Source: Echinarachnius parma
Taxonomy: Eukaryota > Echinodermata > Echinoidea > Clypeasteroida > Echinarachniidae
NCBI GenBank assembly: GCA_037951105.1
Contig: JBAMJV010008056.1
Location: 186,001-250,000 of the forward strand
Direction of reading: 5' to 3'
DNA: 64,000 bases
Shown piece by piece: positions 21,101 through 27,957 of the stretch. The position numbers and the translations under genes are program-made. The notes below the pieces were generated by a model that did not search any database, was not told the origin of the DNA, and saw only the letters and a list, made by a program, of their open reading frames with translations. The stretch's first letter is position 1. Each line of letters opens with the position of its first letter.

Positions 21101-23652
21101 TTCTGATTTGGTGCCAACCAATAAAACTCTGATTCAAGTAAAATATTAATATTGTGTAGAGTTTTTAAGGAAAATTCGTCCTTTCCCTTTTTACATGGTG
21201 CTACCACAAGCTATGTATATACAACAAAATAGGGAATATCATAACATTCCTGTGCAATTTTGCCTCAATGTACCTTATTCTTCTTTTTAAAAATACGACT
21301 GGCTCTTCTTACAATTTGGACAATAGATTGTGTTATCATTGTAAATAATTCAAAATATTTCATGGATAGACCTAAATTGTAAATGTTTTTCCTTTCATAA
21401 TTTCCCCCTTATTTGTTTAAGACAAAATCACGACAACAGATGAAGATACTATCCATCCAGGCCCTGTCGAAGAAGCAATAAAGAAGACACCAGTGATCAG
21501 TGACTGCATGCTCATCGGCAACAACCGTCCGTATCTCACGCTGCTCGCAACGCTCAAGGTAAATCATGCACCCTAAACACCTTGAAACATGGTTTATTAG
21601 CCTACTATATATACTTCGCACAAAAAGTTCCGCAATCGAGGGTTGAGCATTACTAACTTTTCTATTAGGTTATTACCATTGATTAAATTGGTATCATTGG
21701 AAAGCGTGCATTCTCTCCTTTACATTGATATAACATTTGCTATGAGTATTTCATCATGAAATGTGCATTGCATTCAAATGCAGTGCAAAGTCAAAAGTGA
21801 AATGTTGCAAAATGCACTGATTTTGTCAACATAGGGACTTCCTTTTGTTTGAAGATTAAAACGTGGCTTAAATGTCTATTACGTTATTATCATTCGTAAA
21901 TTTGGTATCATTGGAAAACGTGAATCCTCCTCTTTACATTGATATAACATTTGCTATGGATATTTTATCATGGAATGTGCATTACATCCGAATGTAGGGC
22001 AAAGTAAAAAATGAAATGTTGCAAAATGGACTGATTGTTTCAACAGTGTGCCTTTCTTTTGTTTGAAGATTAAAACGTGGCTTGAATGCATGACCACCTC
22101 ACCCCCATTCAAGCCAAGGAAGGCACTCTGTTGAAAAAATCAGTGCATTTTGCAACATTTCACTTTTGACTTTGCCCTACATTTGGATGTTATGCACATT
22201 CCATGATAAAATATTCATAGCAAATTTCATACCAATGTAAAGGGGAGAATTCACGCTTTCCAATGATACCAAATGTATGAATGGCTATAGCGTGATAAAA
22301 AAGTTATTAATGCGCAAACCTCGATTGCGGAACTTTTTGTGCGAGGTATAGATAACATTTGTGTCCTTCCTTTTTTTTCACTAGCCTGAAAAGCAGAAGA
22401 AGGGTCCACGAAACGATGAAACGGAATCATTGATCGCCGATGAAACAATGAAAGAGAATATGAAGCATGTTAAACAAGTCATACAGGATTACAACACATC
22501 GGTAGCCTCAAGGGAACAACAAGTCAAACTGTGCTTTCTCCTCACCAACGAGTTTTCCGCAGAGTTCGGAGAATTAAGTAAGTTCTGTGTATGATAACAC
22601 GTACACTATTGTTGATGAAAAAACAATAATATCGCTGCAATGTAGCATGATTATCATAGTTTGGATTCAAGCCTATCGTATTATAAAGGGATAGTTCCGT
22701 TTTGTTATAGAGAGCGCTTTAAGAAAGATTTGTTGTGAGGTAATGACAAACTTAGTTTACAGGTTTAGAATTTGAACAAGCATGTTATTTTAATGATAAA
22801 ATAAACTTGCTTTGAACGAAATTCGTTTAGAAAGGGTTGAAATCTCCATTATCCGATTTTATTAAATGTGGGATCCCACATGGTATTCAGCAATCTAAGA
22901 AAACAAATCTATAACATGCCTAGACTTCTTCCAAAATGTACCAAAGTGGTTCTATAAAGTTGTTAATTGTCTCTCTATTGAATCATTATTTTAACAAAAC
23001 ATCACATTCATTTTTTGTATGAAAAATTATTTGAACAATTATATTTTCAGAAAACGCCCTATTGTTTTTTAACCGCTGCTATTCTAATGATAACATCATT
23101 TTAACCCAGCTGTTTCTACGTTTCGGGCATGATGGAGTTATAAGTAATAGTTTGTAATGTTGAGGTGCACGTTTTGGTTACTAACATTTAGTTTGAACAA
23201 AACTGTACGATACCTTTTAATGTTGCGCCTTTCACATATTGGTAACAAATGAAACTGCATCAAATTGTTCGTCTGTCTTGGTTTCTTTTCTTCAGAAACC
23301 TAATGCTTTATCTGTAAAAGCTCACGGGGAGACTAAGTCTTGGTTTAATTGTGCAATTCTGCATTATAAGTAATGATCTGCAGAGACTACGGCTCGAACC
23401 GATATATGTATTTTAAAATATTACATATTACATTCATATTGTATTTTCAAGTATTTTTGTTTTCTTCATCAAATAGCCGCTCTCTGCAAGACGAAGGTCA
23501 GGGACAAAATCGAACAGAAGTACGGGACGGAGATCGAAAAAATGTATCAAGCCTATGTAACATGCCCAGCAGGAGTTCAAATTCTGACGGGTAATGACCC
23601 GAATGACCAGACAACGAGAGAAGAATCTGAAACTGTTCAACACACACCCTAA
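49..23652 (+). CDS. ACSBG: ACSBG (bubblegum)-type acyl-CoA synthetase, divergent; 3' part of gene, ten exons
   Basis: Exons: 49-198, 446-622, 1693-1871, 6172-6223, 7991-8126, 17345-17454, 20878-21019, 21422-21558, 22385-22577, 23477-23652. Joined, they give 1452 nt, 483 residues plus TAA; every junction is GT-AG and in phase. Canonical members activate long or very long fatty acids with ATP and load them on CoA. The whole adenylation core is visible: PNQCC..YT before the ATP loop, MMSHDN after it, SYLSLHHAAFQLFDI, YGMCESTG (225-232), FMGYL, LTGDIG with Asp298, and the C-terminal GEL followed by Lys430/Lys432. Departures: the loop reads YTVNAAGKWKG (33-43) instead of YTSGTTGxPKG, and the A8 region reads TGNTTDK instead of TGRxKE and lacks GGEN. 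The start codon and N-terminus lie upstream of the window. Family assignment is strong; catalytic activity is doubtful. A tandem paralogue or recent pseudogene is possible, but no frameshift or stop is seen. Confidence 0.92.
446..622 (+). CDS. ACSBG: ACSBG-like exon (segment after the ATP loop)
   Basis: The acceptor is TTATTTCAG and the donor GTAACA at 623. It encodes 59 residues in phase 0, from FTW to KYKP. SYLSLHHAAFQLFDIMIPL corresponds to the family's SYLPLSHIAAQ.xDI segment, and FTW continues directly from SHDN of the previous exon, as in ACSBG proteins. The adenylation-domain histidine (HHAAF) is kept. Confidence 0.9.
1693..1871 (+). CDS. ACSBG: ACSBG-like exon (LVRPTTILFIPP segment)
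   Basis: The acceptor is ACTCGCAG and the donor GTAAGA at 1872, leaving two bases of a split codon. LVRPTTILFIPPMLDQI matches the KPTVFxGVPRVWEKI stretch of bubblegum synthetases, followed by a charged helix (KEEIAKKEPDF) and WSKHIGLMGTM. The open frame reaches upstream to 1672, but the acceptor and phase place the exon start at 1693. Confidence 0.88.
2179..2247. repeat. perfect 33-bp inverted repeat with 3-nt loop
   Basis: Arms 2179-2211 and 2215-2247 are exact reverse complements around the loop ACC. Each arm holds TGACGTAAATTACGTCA, itself nearly palindromic and CRE-like, followed by TACCAGTCAATATAAC. It lies in the intron between 1871 and 6172. The GTCAATAT core recurs at the ends of the foldback at 7387-7531. 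Confidence 0.9.
2280..2440 (+). repeat. dispersed repeat, reverse-complement match to 55500-55660
   Basis: The segment with GCGCAGCGTTGTCAAGC, GGAGATTGCGCGATCCG and GTTCTACTGGAAGG matches, in reverse complement, the segment near 55500-55660; part also resembles 59285-59335. It is a fragment of the large element at 55.5-59.3 kb. Confidence 0.7.
2508..2715. repeat. imperfect foldback with ACAGATATTGACT ends
   Basis: ACAGATATTGACT near 2520 is mirrored by AGTCAATATCTGT near 2700, and the arms share TATAACATTT and AGTTATATTT. It is related in style to 7387-7531 (GATATTGACTGGCC ends). It codes for nothing visible. Confidence 0.6.
4183..4515 (+). repeat. dispersed GC-rich repeat, copy 1 (other copy 40797-41205)
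   Basis: It contains CGGCGACGGGAGT, CTACCGTCGCGATCTATTTG, CAGTTTCGCAGTGAA, CCCATTGAAGTAAGGGCTTA and GGTTTGGACGATACGCGGAA. The same blocks occur in the same order on the opposite strand at 40797-41205. No coding capacity is evident; class unknown. Confidence 0.8.
4630..5483. mobile_element. inverted-repeat DNA element with GTAGGGGAACCCGG ends
   Basis: The left end GTAGGGGAACCCGGGGCAAA is mirrored by TTTGCTCCGGGTTCCCCTAC at 5483. If the element proper starts GGGGAACCC, it is flanked by TA on both sides. The subterminal motif GGGGCAAAGTG(A/G) occurs repeatedly inside both ends. No transposase is visible; a non-autonomous element of about 850 bp. Confidence 0.8.
5521..6110. mobile_element. foldback element, about 173-bp terminal inverted repeats
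   Basis: Left arm 5521-5693 and right arm 5938-6110 are almost perfect reverse complements, from TCGAAAATAATATCGC at the outer end to CAATCTCGCATGAGC inside. TA flanks both sides, as for a Tc1/mariner-type insertion. The 244-bp middle is GC-rich and non-coding. It ends 61 bp before the 52-nt exon at 6172. Confidence 0.88.
6172..6223 (+). CDS. ACSBG: ACSBG-like 52-nt small exon
   Basis: This exon was found by demanding phase continuity between 1871 and 7991. The acceptor is TTTTTTGTAG and the donor GTATGT at 6224. One base completes the Trp codon left by the previous exon, then 17 codons follow: EFKPWGWTLANFLFFRK. This fits the short segment of ACSBG proteins before VRxALGLD. It starts 61 bp after the end of a foldback element. 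Confidence 0.82.
6493..6660. mobile_element. 168-bp MITE with AGGGCCCCGTTGCAGAA ends
   Basis: AGGGCCCCGTTGCAG at the left is mirrored by CTGCAACGGGGCCCT at the right. The arms go on with GATACAATCGATTGTAAGTT. Non-coding; no clear target duplication by eye. Confidence 0.85.
7037..7083. repeat. short hairpin GATATACCGCAC...GTGCGGTATATC
   Basis: GATATACCGCAC and GTGCGGTATATC face each other around AGGTCCGCAGGACT. It lies in a repeat patch (6.96-7.33 kb) that also holds CTGCACTCCGGTGAGTGCAG near 7235. Confidence 0.6.
7387..7531. repeat. imperfect foldback with AATATTGACTGGCC ends
   Basis: Arms of about 62 bp: AATATTGACTGGCC, GGGGGATAC, ACATATATTGCCT and CATATTGCCC on the left all return in reverse order and complement on the right, around GAGTCGAAGACGA. 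A wider pair (ACATATCAGACATCT at about 7535, AGATGTCTGATATG at about 7890) encloses the following segment. Confidence 0.8.
7991..8126 (+). CDS. ACSBG: ACSBG-like exon with the YGMCESTG adenylation motif
   Basis: The acceptor is GTAATTGTAG and the donor GTAATG at 8127. It reads VRFQLGLDEC, then LSGASKLGKETLDFFLGLG, LPIYDMYGMCESTG. This aligns with VRKALGLD.C, the YTGAAPL segment and IFEGYGMSETTG of the family. The Glu and the Thr-Gly of the core A5 motif are kept, with Ser replaced by Cys. A second AG at 8002 is possible, but then VRFQ, which fits the family, would be lost. Confidence 0.9.
8916..9158 (-). pseudogene. LINE ORF1-like fragment
   Basis: The minus-strand frame reads ENTSEKVCDIASTHLVIELN, then MADKDRSHRVRRSVVIKFTS. 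In many non-LTR retrotransposon ORF1 proteins a segment like E.TDxxVxxIAxxxLGxxLxxxDIDRSHRVG...RPIIVKF occurs after a coiled coil. The similarity is recognised from the motif only, and the fragment is short and isolated. A low-confidence remnant. Confidence 0.45.
10087..10247 (+). mobile_element. partial copy of the GGCTTATGCCGAAAGGGT repeat inside the LINE
   Basis: It shares GGCTTATGCCGAAAGGGT, GTCGCGTCGCGTCGCGTTGA, GACCATTCGTCCAAAGCC and GCACTGATTTCCCATTGAC with the larger insertion at 10619. LINE reading frame is found on both sides (RRANIS before, FKIIADNQHAF after), with a few dozen residues of reverse transcriptase missing between. Confidence 0.75.
10619..12183. mobile_element. 1565-bp element inserted in the LINE, with 9-bp target duplication
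   Basis: The ends GGCTTATGCCGAAAGGGT and ACCCTTTCGGCATAAGCC are inverted repeats that extend through the GTCGCGTCGCG stretch and GACCATTCGTCCAAAGCC (about 110 bp each). CATGAGAAC occurs directly before (10610-10618) and after (12184-12192). Removing the insert and one copy rejoins the LINE frame from INDIHEN into the FADDC block. The interior is a tandem duplication of a roughly 545-bp block. Confidence 0.92.
10635..11875. repeat. tandem duplication inside the 1565-bp element
   Basis: The block 10635-11178 is repeated at 11182-11875 in the same order: the GTCGCG stretch, GTATGACGTCATATCTTG, CAGTGGCGTACCCAGGA, a G run, then CATCCCATCTTCTGGAAAAG. The second copy carries about 140 extra bases near 11678-11805. 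The rest looks nearly identical by eye. Confidence 0.85.
13574..13837 (+). CDS. unassigned ORF, 87 codons
   Basis: The frame reads DERSHDFVTEGSTFKHIVLQ, then DAQDWIKSNEAAGRQIYKLR and MKWQSGRFKQNKTVNCALFK, ending GYTLKFEGFD. Its composition is protein-like, and AATAAA follows about 50 bp after the stop (near 13889). I do not recognise a family. It lies in a long intron of the ACSBG-like gene, next to the nested element. It could be the end of a transposon gene or chance. Confidence 0.25.
   Translation: MFCRQITNICIFRPTCEDERSHDFVTEGSTFKHIVLQDAQDWIKSNEAAGRQIYKLRMKWQSGRFKQNKTVNCALFKGYTLKFEGFD
14494..14850. repeat. foldback with GGTGCTAAATCCGT ends
   Basis: GGTGCTAAATCCGT and GCAAATGCGCATGCGC on the left are mirrored by GCGCATGCGCATTTGC and ACGGATTTAGCATGACACC on the right, arms of about 55 bp. 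The GC-rich stretch 14160-14490 before it holds no recognised gene. Confidence 0.75.
15011..15759. mobile_element. TTAA-ended element, copy 1
   Basis: It begins TTAACCCTAAAAAGGCC and ends GGCCATTTTAGGGTTAA. A TTAA target with CCCTAA/TTAGGG ends suggests a piggyBac-type non-autonomous element. The interior holds GATCGGCCGCTCCGTGGCC and a run of more than 20 G. A second, 5'-damaged copy lies at 52886-53552. Confidence 0.75.
16208..16292 (-). repeat. tRNA-derived SINE-like fragment
   Basis: On the minus strand: TGCTCAATGGTTGAGCACC (A-box-like), AGCAATCCGGAAGTC, then GGGTTCGATTTCCGGC (B-box-like), followed by an A-to-T-rich tail. The acceptor stem does not close, so it is not a tRNA gene. Relatives lie at 63096-63344. 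Confidence 0.65.
16911..17258 (+). repeat. G-rich minisatellite, about 70-bp unit, four copies
   Basis: The repeated block reads CCACTTGTTTAGTTGTGTAA, then GCGGGGGCGGGG, a G run, and GGCCTGGGTCAATGCAGGA. Units start near 16973, 17044, 17117 and 17183, and a G run of about 25 precedes them. It ends 87 bp before exon 17345. Confidence 0.85.
17345..17454 (+). CDS. ACSBG: ACSBG-like exon (SVGKTFPDSKIVIHN segment)
   Basis: The acceptor is CATTTTGCAG and the donor GTAAGT at 17455. Two bases complete Gly232 of STG. VLTSCLPGSVKSGSVGK corresponds to the stretch after YGMSE.TG, including the conserved S.G/C-G-K turn; the rest is the beta-rich DSKIVIHNSDMAGNGE. The exon follows a 9.2-kb intron full of repeats. 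Confidence 0.88.
17772..18263. mobile_element. foldback insert with an internal ACCCTAAGCAAGTA array
   Basis: The ends (CCCGGGGGG run, GTCTGTCCTCATAGAAAGG, GGTATCATGCGTGACCAAG) are mirrored at 18213-18263. Between them about ten degenerate copies of ACCCTAAGCAAGTA or ACCCTAAACGAGTA are spaced by 15-40 AT-rich bases. It splits the ACGTAGT cluster. Confidence 0.82.
19169..19261. mobile_element. 93-bp TTAA-ended mini-element
   Basis: It starts TTAACCCGTTGAGGAC and ends GTCCTCAACGGGTTAA, a clean inverted repeat with TTAA at both edges. It is inserted in the ACGTAGT cluster. Too short to code. Confidence 0.8.
20065..20736. mobile_element. foldback element rich in GGAGAC/GTCTCC words
   Basis: TATCTCACTGGCC at the left is mirrored by CGCCAGTGAGATA at the right. 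The inside is a degenerate array of GCGACGTCTCCGCGA, GCGGAGACGTC and TGGAGACTAGCCGGGTC in both orientations. The open frames here (for example 20088-20423) come from the repeat and are not genes. It ends 141 bp before exon 20878. Confidence 0.8.
20878..21019 (+). CDS. ACSBG: ACSBG-like exon with LTGDIG
   Basis: The acceptor is TTTGACAG and the donor GTACAC at 21020. VCFYERNLFMGYLNQEEMTK is typical of bubblegum synthetases (I/VCxxGRxxFMGYL), except that Glu-Arg replaces Gly-Arg. LFLTGDIGYRDSDGLLYLTG keeps the ribose-binding Asp (298). The next residues are NTT where the family has R.KE, so the hinge/A8 arginine is lost. Confidence 0.92.
21422..21558 (+). CDS. ACSBG: ACSBG-like exon (PVEEAIKKTPVISDCMLIG)
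   Basis: The acceptor is TTTGTTTAAG and the donor GTAAAT at 21559. After the split Asp codon it reads KITTTDEDTIHPGPVEEAIK, then KTPVISDCMLIGNNRPYLTL. The family has ELIITAGGENVPPVPIE. The spacing and PVEEAIK...ISNAMLIGD..KFL are retained, but GGEN is not. Confidence 0.92.
21610..22350. mobile_element. foldback element with TATAC(T/C)TCGCACAAAAAG ends
   Basis: The ends share CGCACAAAAAGTTCCGCAAT and its complement. Inside, a block of about 215 bp (TTGATATAACATTTGCTATG, AATGTTGCAAAATG, GAAGATTAAAACGTGGCTT) occurs twice directly on the left and once inverted on the right. It fills most of the intron between exons 21558 and 22385 and ends 34 bp before the acceptor. Confidence 0.85.
22385..22577 (+). 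CDS. ACSBG: ACSBG-like exon, C-terminal subdomain
   Basis: The acceptor is TTTTTTCACTAG and the donor GTAAGT at 22578. It encodes PEKQKKGPRNDETESLIADE, then an alpha-helical run ending LCFLLTNEFSAEFGEL. The last part matches the WxILxxDFSixxGEL segment just before the catalytic C-terminal lysine in this family. Confidence 0.88.
23477..23652 (+). CDS. ACSBG: ACSBG-like terminal exon and stop
   Basis: The acceptor is CATCAAATAG and the stop TAA is at 23650-23652. After the split Thr codon it reads ALCKTKVRDKIEQKYGTEIE, then KMYQAYVTCPAGVQ. This matches the TxKLKRxxVxEKYxxxIxxMY ending of bubblegum synthetases. The tail of about 25 residues (DPNDQTTREESETVQHTP at the end) is not familiar and may be lineage-specific. 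Confidence 0.88.
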
Positions 23653-23989
23653 CAAATTGTCGCAAGAGTAAACCAGTCCTAATTACAAATTGTTCTAAAT
23701 GCAAAACGGAAATGAAAAAGTGTATAATTTATGATATTTGTATCCTCAATATTTTGCCGTGTAATACACATGATACAGGTTGAATTCATATGCACGAGAA
23801 TTGTAATTATGAAGTGTTTCACACACGAAGTCCTAACATATTTTTCGAATACAATGGTGAAGGTCCCACGAGAAGTTCTAGACTAATTATGATTGTTCCT
23901 ATCAGGATAATTTGTATTATAATAAGGTTTGTAATAACTCATTGTGACGACTGTGAAAATGTTCCAATTGCAGACAAGTAACAACAGTA

Positions 23990-23995
23990 AATAAA
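23990..23995 (+). promoter_or_regulatory. candidate polyadenylation signal AATAAA
   Basis: The first AATAAA after the stop, 338 bp downstream, in an otherwise repeat-poor stretch that probably is the 3' UTR. Chosen on distance only. Confidence 0.45.
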
Positions 23996-25020
23996 TGATA
24001 AACATGATCTTCTGTAAAATTGAATTGATTGACTGTCTATTTATACAAAAATTATAACGACAGTTGTTTTGTTTACTGTTTATGAAATGAATACTTTACA
24101 TGACGAAGGAGAGGTCAACATAATATAAATTATGACATTATACACAGATGTATTTATTATTAAAGTAGCTGAGCGAAGAAATATTACAAAATATCGCAAA
24201 ATAGACAAATTATACATGTACGGGAAGCTTATACCAACCAAAACACAAATCATCTGCTCTTAAGTCTTGAAATATCAATGAAACGCGATAAGAAGCGTGT
24301 TTCCAAGACCCTTTTCAGAACTTCTATATGGCTTGAAATGGGAATTACCGAGTACGGAATAATGACGTCACACCTGCGAGTCCTCCGCCTAGAGCGTAGA
24401 GCGAGGCGTATACAACTGTGTATTAAAATCCTCACAAGAAGTTCCGCAATTCAAGTTTGCGCGTTCATATCTCTCATGTTATTTTATTACCGTTCATGAG
24501 TTTTTTGGAAGGCTTGTATTCCCCACTTTAAACTGATATGACATTTGCCATGAATATGTTATCATGGAATGCGCATGACACCCGAATATGGGGCAAAGTC
24601 AAAAGAAAACCTGAAGTCACCATTGGTCAAACATTTGGGCAGTCTTTTACATGACATTTCTCTAGGTAACTATGGTTAAAATTGCACGGGACACATTAAA
24701 TAGACAAGCTTCATGCCTGTAATACAGACCAGTATGATAATGCTCTCATGACCTGGCCCTGTTTTATTGACAAATGTGTATTTCCAGAGTTTGTTCATAA
24801 CAATCAAGTTGAATAATGTCATAATTTACTTGCCCGCTCATCTTGTTTTAAGTGAAACGCTTACTATCATTTCAGTCGAACGATTACACCTTTAATTCAT
24901 ATTCTGCCTGTAGAAGAATGAATTCCCTTTAATTTGATATATGATCATGTACACTTTATCGTACATTAATATGAAATATTTCATCTTGTACTAGTGTCCA
25001 GTTTCTTTTTTTGCGGAGTA
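23996..25020. other. no gene seen
   Basis: AT-rich sequence downstream of the ACSBG-like gene. Apart from the repeat fragment at 24434-24605 I see no coding frame, RNA gene or long repeat. Confidence 0.5.
24434..24605. repeat. one-ended relative of the 21610-22350 element
   Basis: It shares AAGTTCCGCAAT, the pattern GATATGACATTTGCCATGAA, ATCATGGAATGCGCAT and GGGCAAAGTCAAAAG with the left arm of 21610-22350. No inverted partner was found nearby. Confidence 0.65.
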
Positions 25021-25407
25021 TATACAGGGTGGCCCAGAAATAACGGAACGGGGTACTTGCCATACTAAAGACTCATGATGCCCGCCATACTGCTGTTGAG
25101 TAACGATCAACCGTGCGCCATTGTGAGTGTGCGTTCAGCTGTGTATAGAGCTACACTGTTAGAAAAAGTATTACATTTTTAAATCATGTTGGTTACAATT
25201 TTAATCAACCACAGATTACTATATGAATCGCTCAATTGTGGGTTAAACTTTAATCAACAGCATGTTGATTAAAATTTAAACTGTGGTTGATTAAAAATTG
25301 TAATGGTTTATTGGTTAAAACTATTTGCTCAATGTTGGTTACAGTGGTGTTGATTAAACTTTAACAATATGTTGATTAAAACTTTAACCATGTGTTGGAT
25401 ATTTATA

Positions 25408-26450
25408 TATATAACTCCTGTGCTACAAACTTTACATTGGCTACCTATTCGCCAGCGTATTGAATTTAAGATACTGCTTCAAACTTGGAAGATACTTCAT
25501 GGTGTGGCACCTTGTTACTTAAATGAGTTAGTCCGGTCATATGTACCACAACGTAACCTCCGCTCCTCAAATAGATTGTTACTAGAAACTCAAAAAACAC
25601 GCGTTACTCATGGAAATAGAGCATTTTTTGCATCAGCTCCGGATTTATGGAATAGATTACCCTTAGAATTAAAAACAATAGACTCGTTAGAAGTGTTTAA
25701 AAGTAAATTAAAATCATACTTGTTGAATGTAGCTTATTAATATATTAGTTACTTGTATTGGTATTTGTGCTTGTTTAAAGGACAATGAAATCCAGACAAA
25801 TTGTTGTATGCACTATAAGACACTAAATATAATGAATAGTCTCTGAACATTTGAGCACAATTGGTCAAGAAATAAGAAAACTATGGCTCTTTGAAAAGAG
25901 CCATGTATTTCTTTGAGTGACTCAAATTGGCAACGCACTCTGGCAAAGTTGTGGACAACTCCCCATACATTTTGTACACAAAATTTCAGTTTTGTTCAAT
26001 TTTCTCAAAATTTATGTTTACCCTTCGTTCGAGTTCAACATATGTTTTGTAGAATGCTTTTATACATAACATATCATGAGTTGGGGGGAATGAAAAAATG
26101 TGACTATGAAGAAAACTGTAAAAATGGGAACATTTGTGTACAAAACATATGGGGAGTTGTCCACACACTTATCAGAGTGCGTTGCCAATTTGAGTTCCCC
26201 ATAGGAATAAATGGACATCTTCAAAGAGCCGTAGTTTTCTCGTTTCTTACCCGATTATGCTCTAACTTTCAGAGATTCTTCTTCTTAATCTCTTCAAGAC
26301 TATAAAAGCAACATTTTGCTTGGGTTTCATTGCCCTTTAAGTTTTCCCTCTGTTTTTTATTCTTCTTTCCTTTGTTATGCGCCTCGGAATAGGCTACCTA
26401 GATAGATGGCGTTTTATAAATGCTTGATATTATTATTATTATTATTATAC
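25408..26450 (+). pseudogene. 3' end of a CR1/L2-like LINE
   Basis: The frame, to the stop at 25738-25740, reads LQTLHWLPIRQRIEFKIL, HGVAPCYLNELV, LRSSNRLLLETQ, AFFASAPDLWNRLPLELK and FKSKLKSYLLNVAY. This is the well-known C-terminal segment of CR1/L2-type ORF2 proteins. The 3' tail ends in (ATT)n at 26427-26449. A TTAA element (25775-26340) splits the 3' region. The reverse transcriptase core is absent, so it is a dead 5'-truncated copy. Confidence 0.85.
25775..26340. mobile_element. TTAA-ended foldback, 566 bp
   Basis: TTAAAGGACAATGAAATCCA at the left is mirrored by a TTTCATTGCCCTTTAA end at the right. The arms share GAAAACTA(T/C)GGCTCTTTGA, CTCAAATTGGCAACGCACTC and GTGGACAACTCCCCATA. It is inserted in the 3' region of the LINE. 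Confidence 0.85.
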
Positions 26451-27957
26451 TTTGTTCAGGGCTGATTCACATGATGTTGGTTAAACTTTCATAGGTCGTT
26501 GGTTATAGTTTTAACCATTGTAGGTTAATTCTGTTTTGATTCGCACGATGTTGGTTAAACTTTCGTGGAGTGTGGGTTACAGTTTTAACCAATGTTTTTT
26601 TAATTATGTTTTGATTGACACGATGATGGTTACAGTATAATGGAGGGTGTCGCGAAGATGCTGATGTAATGGGGGTTAGGAGGTCTTATCCCCGTGTTTG
26701 TAGGTAAGAAATTATTTTAATTTTATTATCATCAATTATAAGATTGTAAGGGAGAAGTGAAATAACTCATTTTAACCATTGTCGAACCTAATAGGTTCTT
26801 GCTCAAATTAAAAACGATTTGTAGCTCAACCAGTAACGGATCACCTACCAAAATTGCATGCATGTGAATCAAAACGTGGTTAACCAACCGTGGTCAAAAC
26901 TGTAATCAACAACCCACGTAAACTTTAACCAACATCGTGTCGATCAAAACAAAAGTAACCGACAATGGTTAAAACTGTAACCAACAAATCCACTTACGTG
27001 GGTTCTTGATGACAGTTTTAACCAATGTTGGTTAACCATGTTTTGATGTCTTGTCTTGTTAATACTGCATAAATCGCCTCAAGATAATAGTGGCTATAGC
27101 CTATAAGATGCAGGCCCTCGTGCAATCAAGGCTAGGCACTAGATTTCTGCTTTTTCAAGCAGATCCTTAAATGTTAAAGCATGTTGATTCACATGCATGC
27201 AATTCGGGTAGATGATCCGCCCGCGATCCGTTACTGGTTGTTGAGCTACAGCCTACGGGACACAAATCGTGTTTAATTTGAGCAAGAACCTTATTTCACT
27301 TCTTCCTTACAATCCTAGAATTAATGACCATAAAATTACAATAATTTCTTACCTGCAAACACGGGGATAAGAGCTCCAAACCCCAATTTCCTGAGTGTCT
27401 TCGCAACACCCTCCATTTTGTTCCACGTATATACATTATGCACATATTGCATGTACACATACAATGCAAAGCCGTGTATTGTGTGTGTCGTGTGATCGCA
27501 AACATTTAAGCGTACAAATTATGTTCGCGATATAATTATGCGCGCTTCGTTTTGTTGGGTCACGTGACCAGTACTTTAATCCACATTGATTAAACTTTAA
27601 CCGTGAGGGGGCGATCATTCTGTGGGAATTTTGTTTTAATCAATGCTTGGTTACAACGTTTGCCAACGACTTGGACATAACCAACAACGATTAAAAGGAA
27701 CAAATTTCATCAACACTGTTTTTAACCAACGCAAGATTAAAAGTAAATTTTAATCAACAATACATTTATAACCACCGTTGAGCGTTTTTTAATCAACAAT
27801 TTTTTAACCCGTATTTTTTTAATACTTGTTTTAACAGTGTAAAGAAGGGGTACTAACAATGGCGCGCGCATTGAACGTTACTAGTTGCTATGACGGGCAT
27901 CATGTGTCTTCATTATAGCAAGCACCCCGTTGCGTTATTTCTGGGCCACCCTGTATA

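Larger units (their letters stand above)
25149..27843. mobile_element. inner element made of TTGGTTAAA/TTTAACCA words
   Basis: The ends ACACTGTTAGAAAAAGTATTA (left, near 25151) and TAATACTTGTTTTAACAGTGT (right, near 27821) are imperfect inverted repeats. Both flanks (25180-25395, 26490-27050, 27580-27830) are runs of GTTGGTTAAA, TTGATTAAAACTTTAACCA and variants. A further inverted pair (GGAGGGTGTCGCGAAGA near 26643, TCTTCGCAACACCCTCC near 27398) forms the core. Confidence 0.7.
25021..27957. mobile_element. TATACAGGGTGGCCCAG-ended element with nested inserts
   Basis: TATACAGGGTGGCCCAGAAA at the left is mirrored by TTTCTGGGCCACCCTGTATA at the right, with TA at both edges as for a Tc1/mariner-type element. 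Just inside lie inverted CATGATGCCCG segments. Most of the 2.9 kb is later insertions. Elements with the same end lie at 32626-34180 and 49315. Confidence 0.85.
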
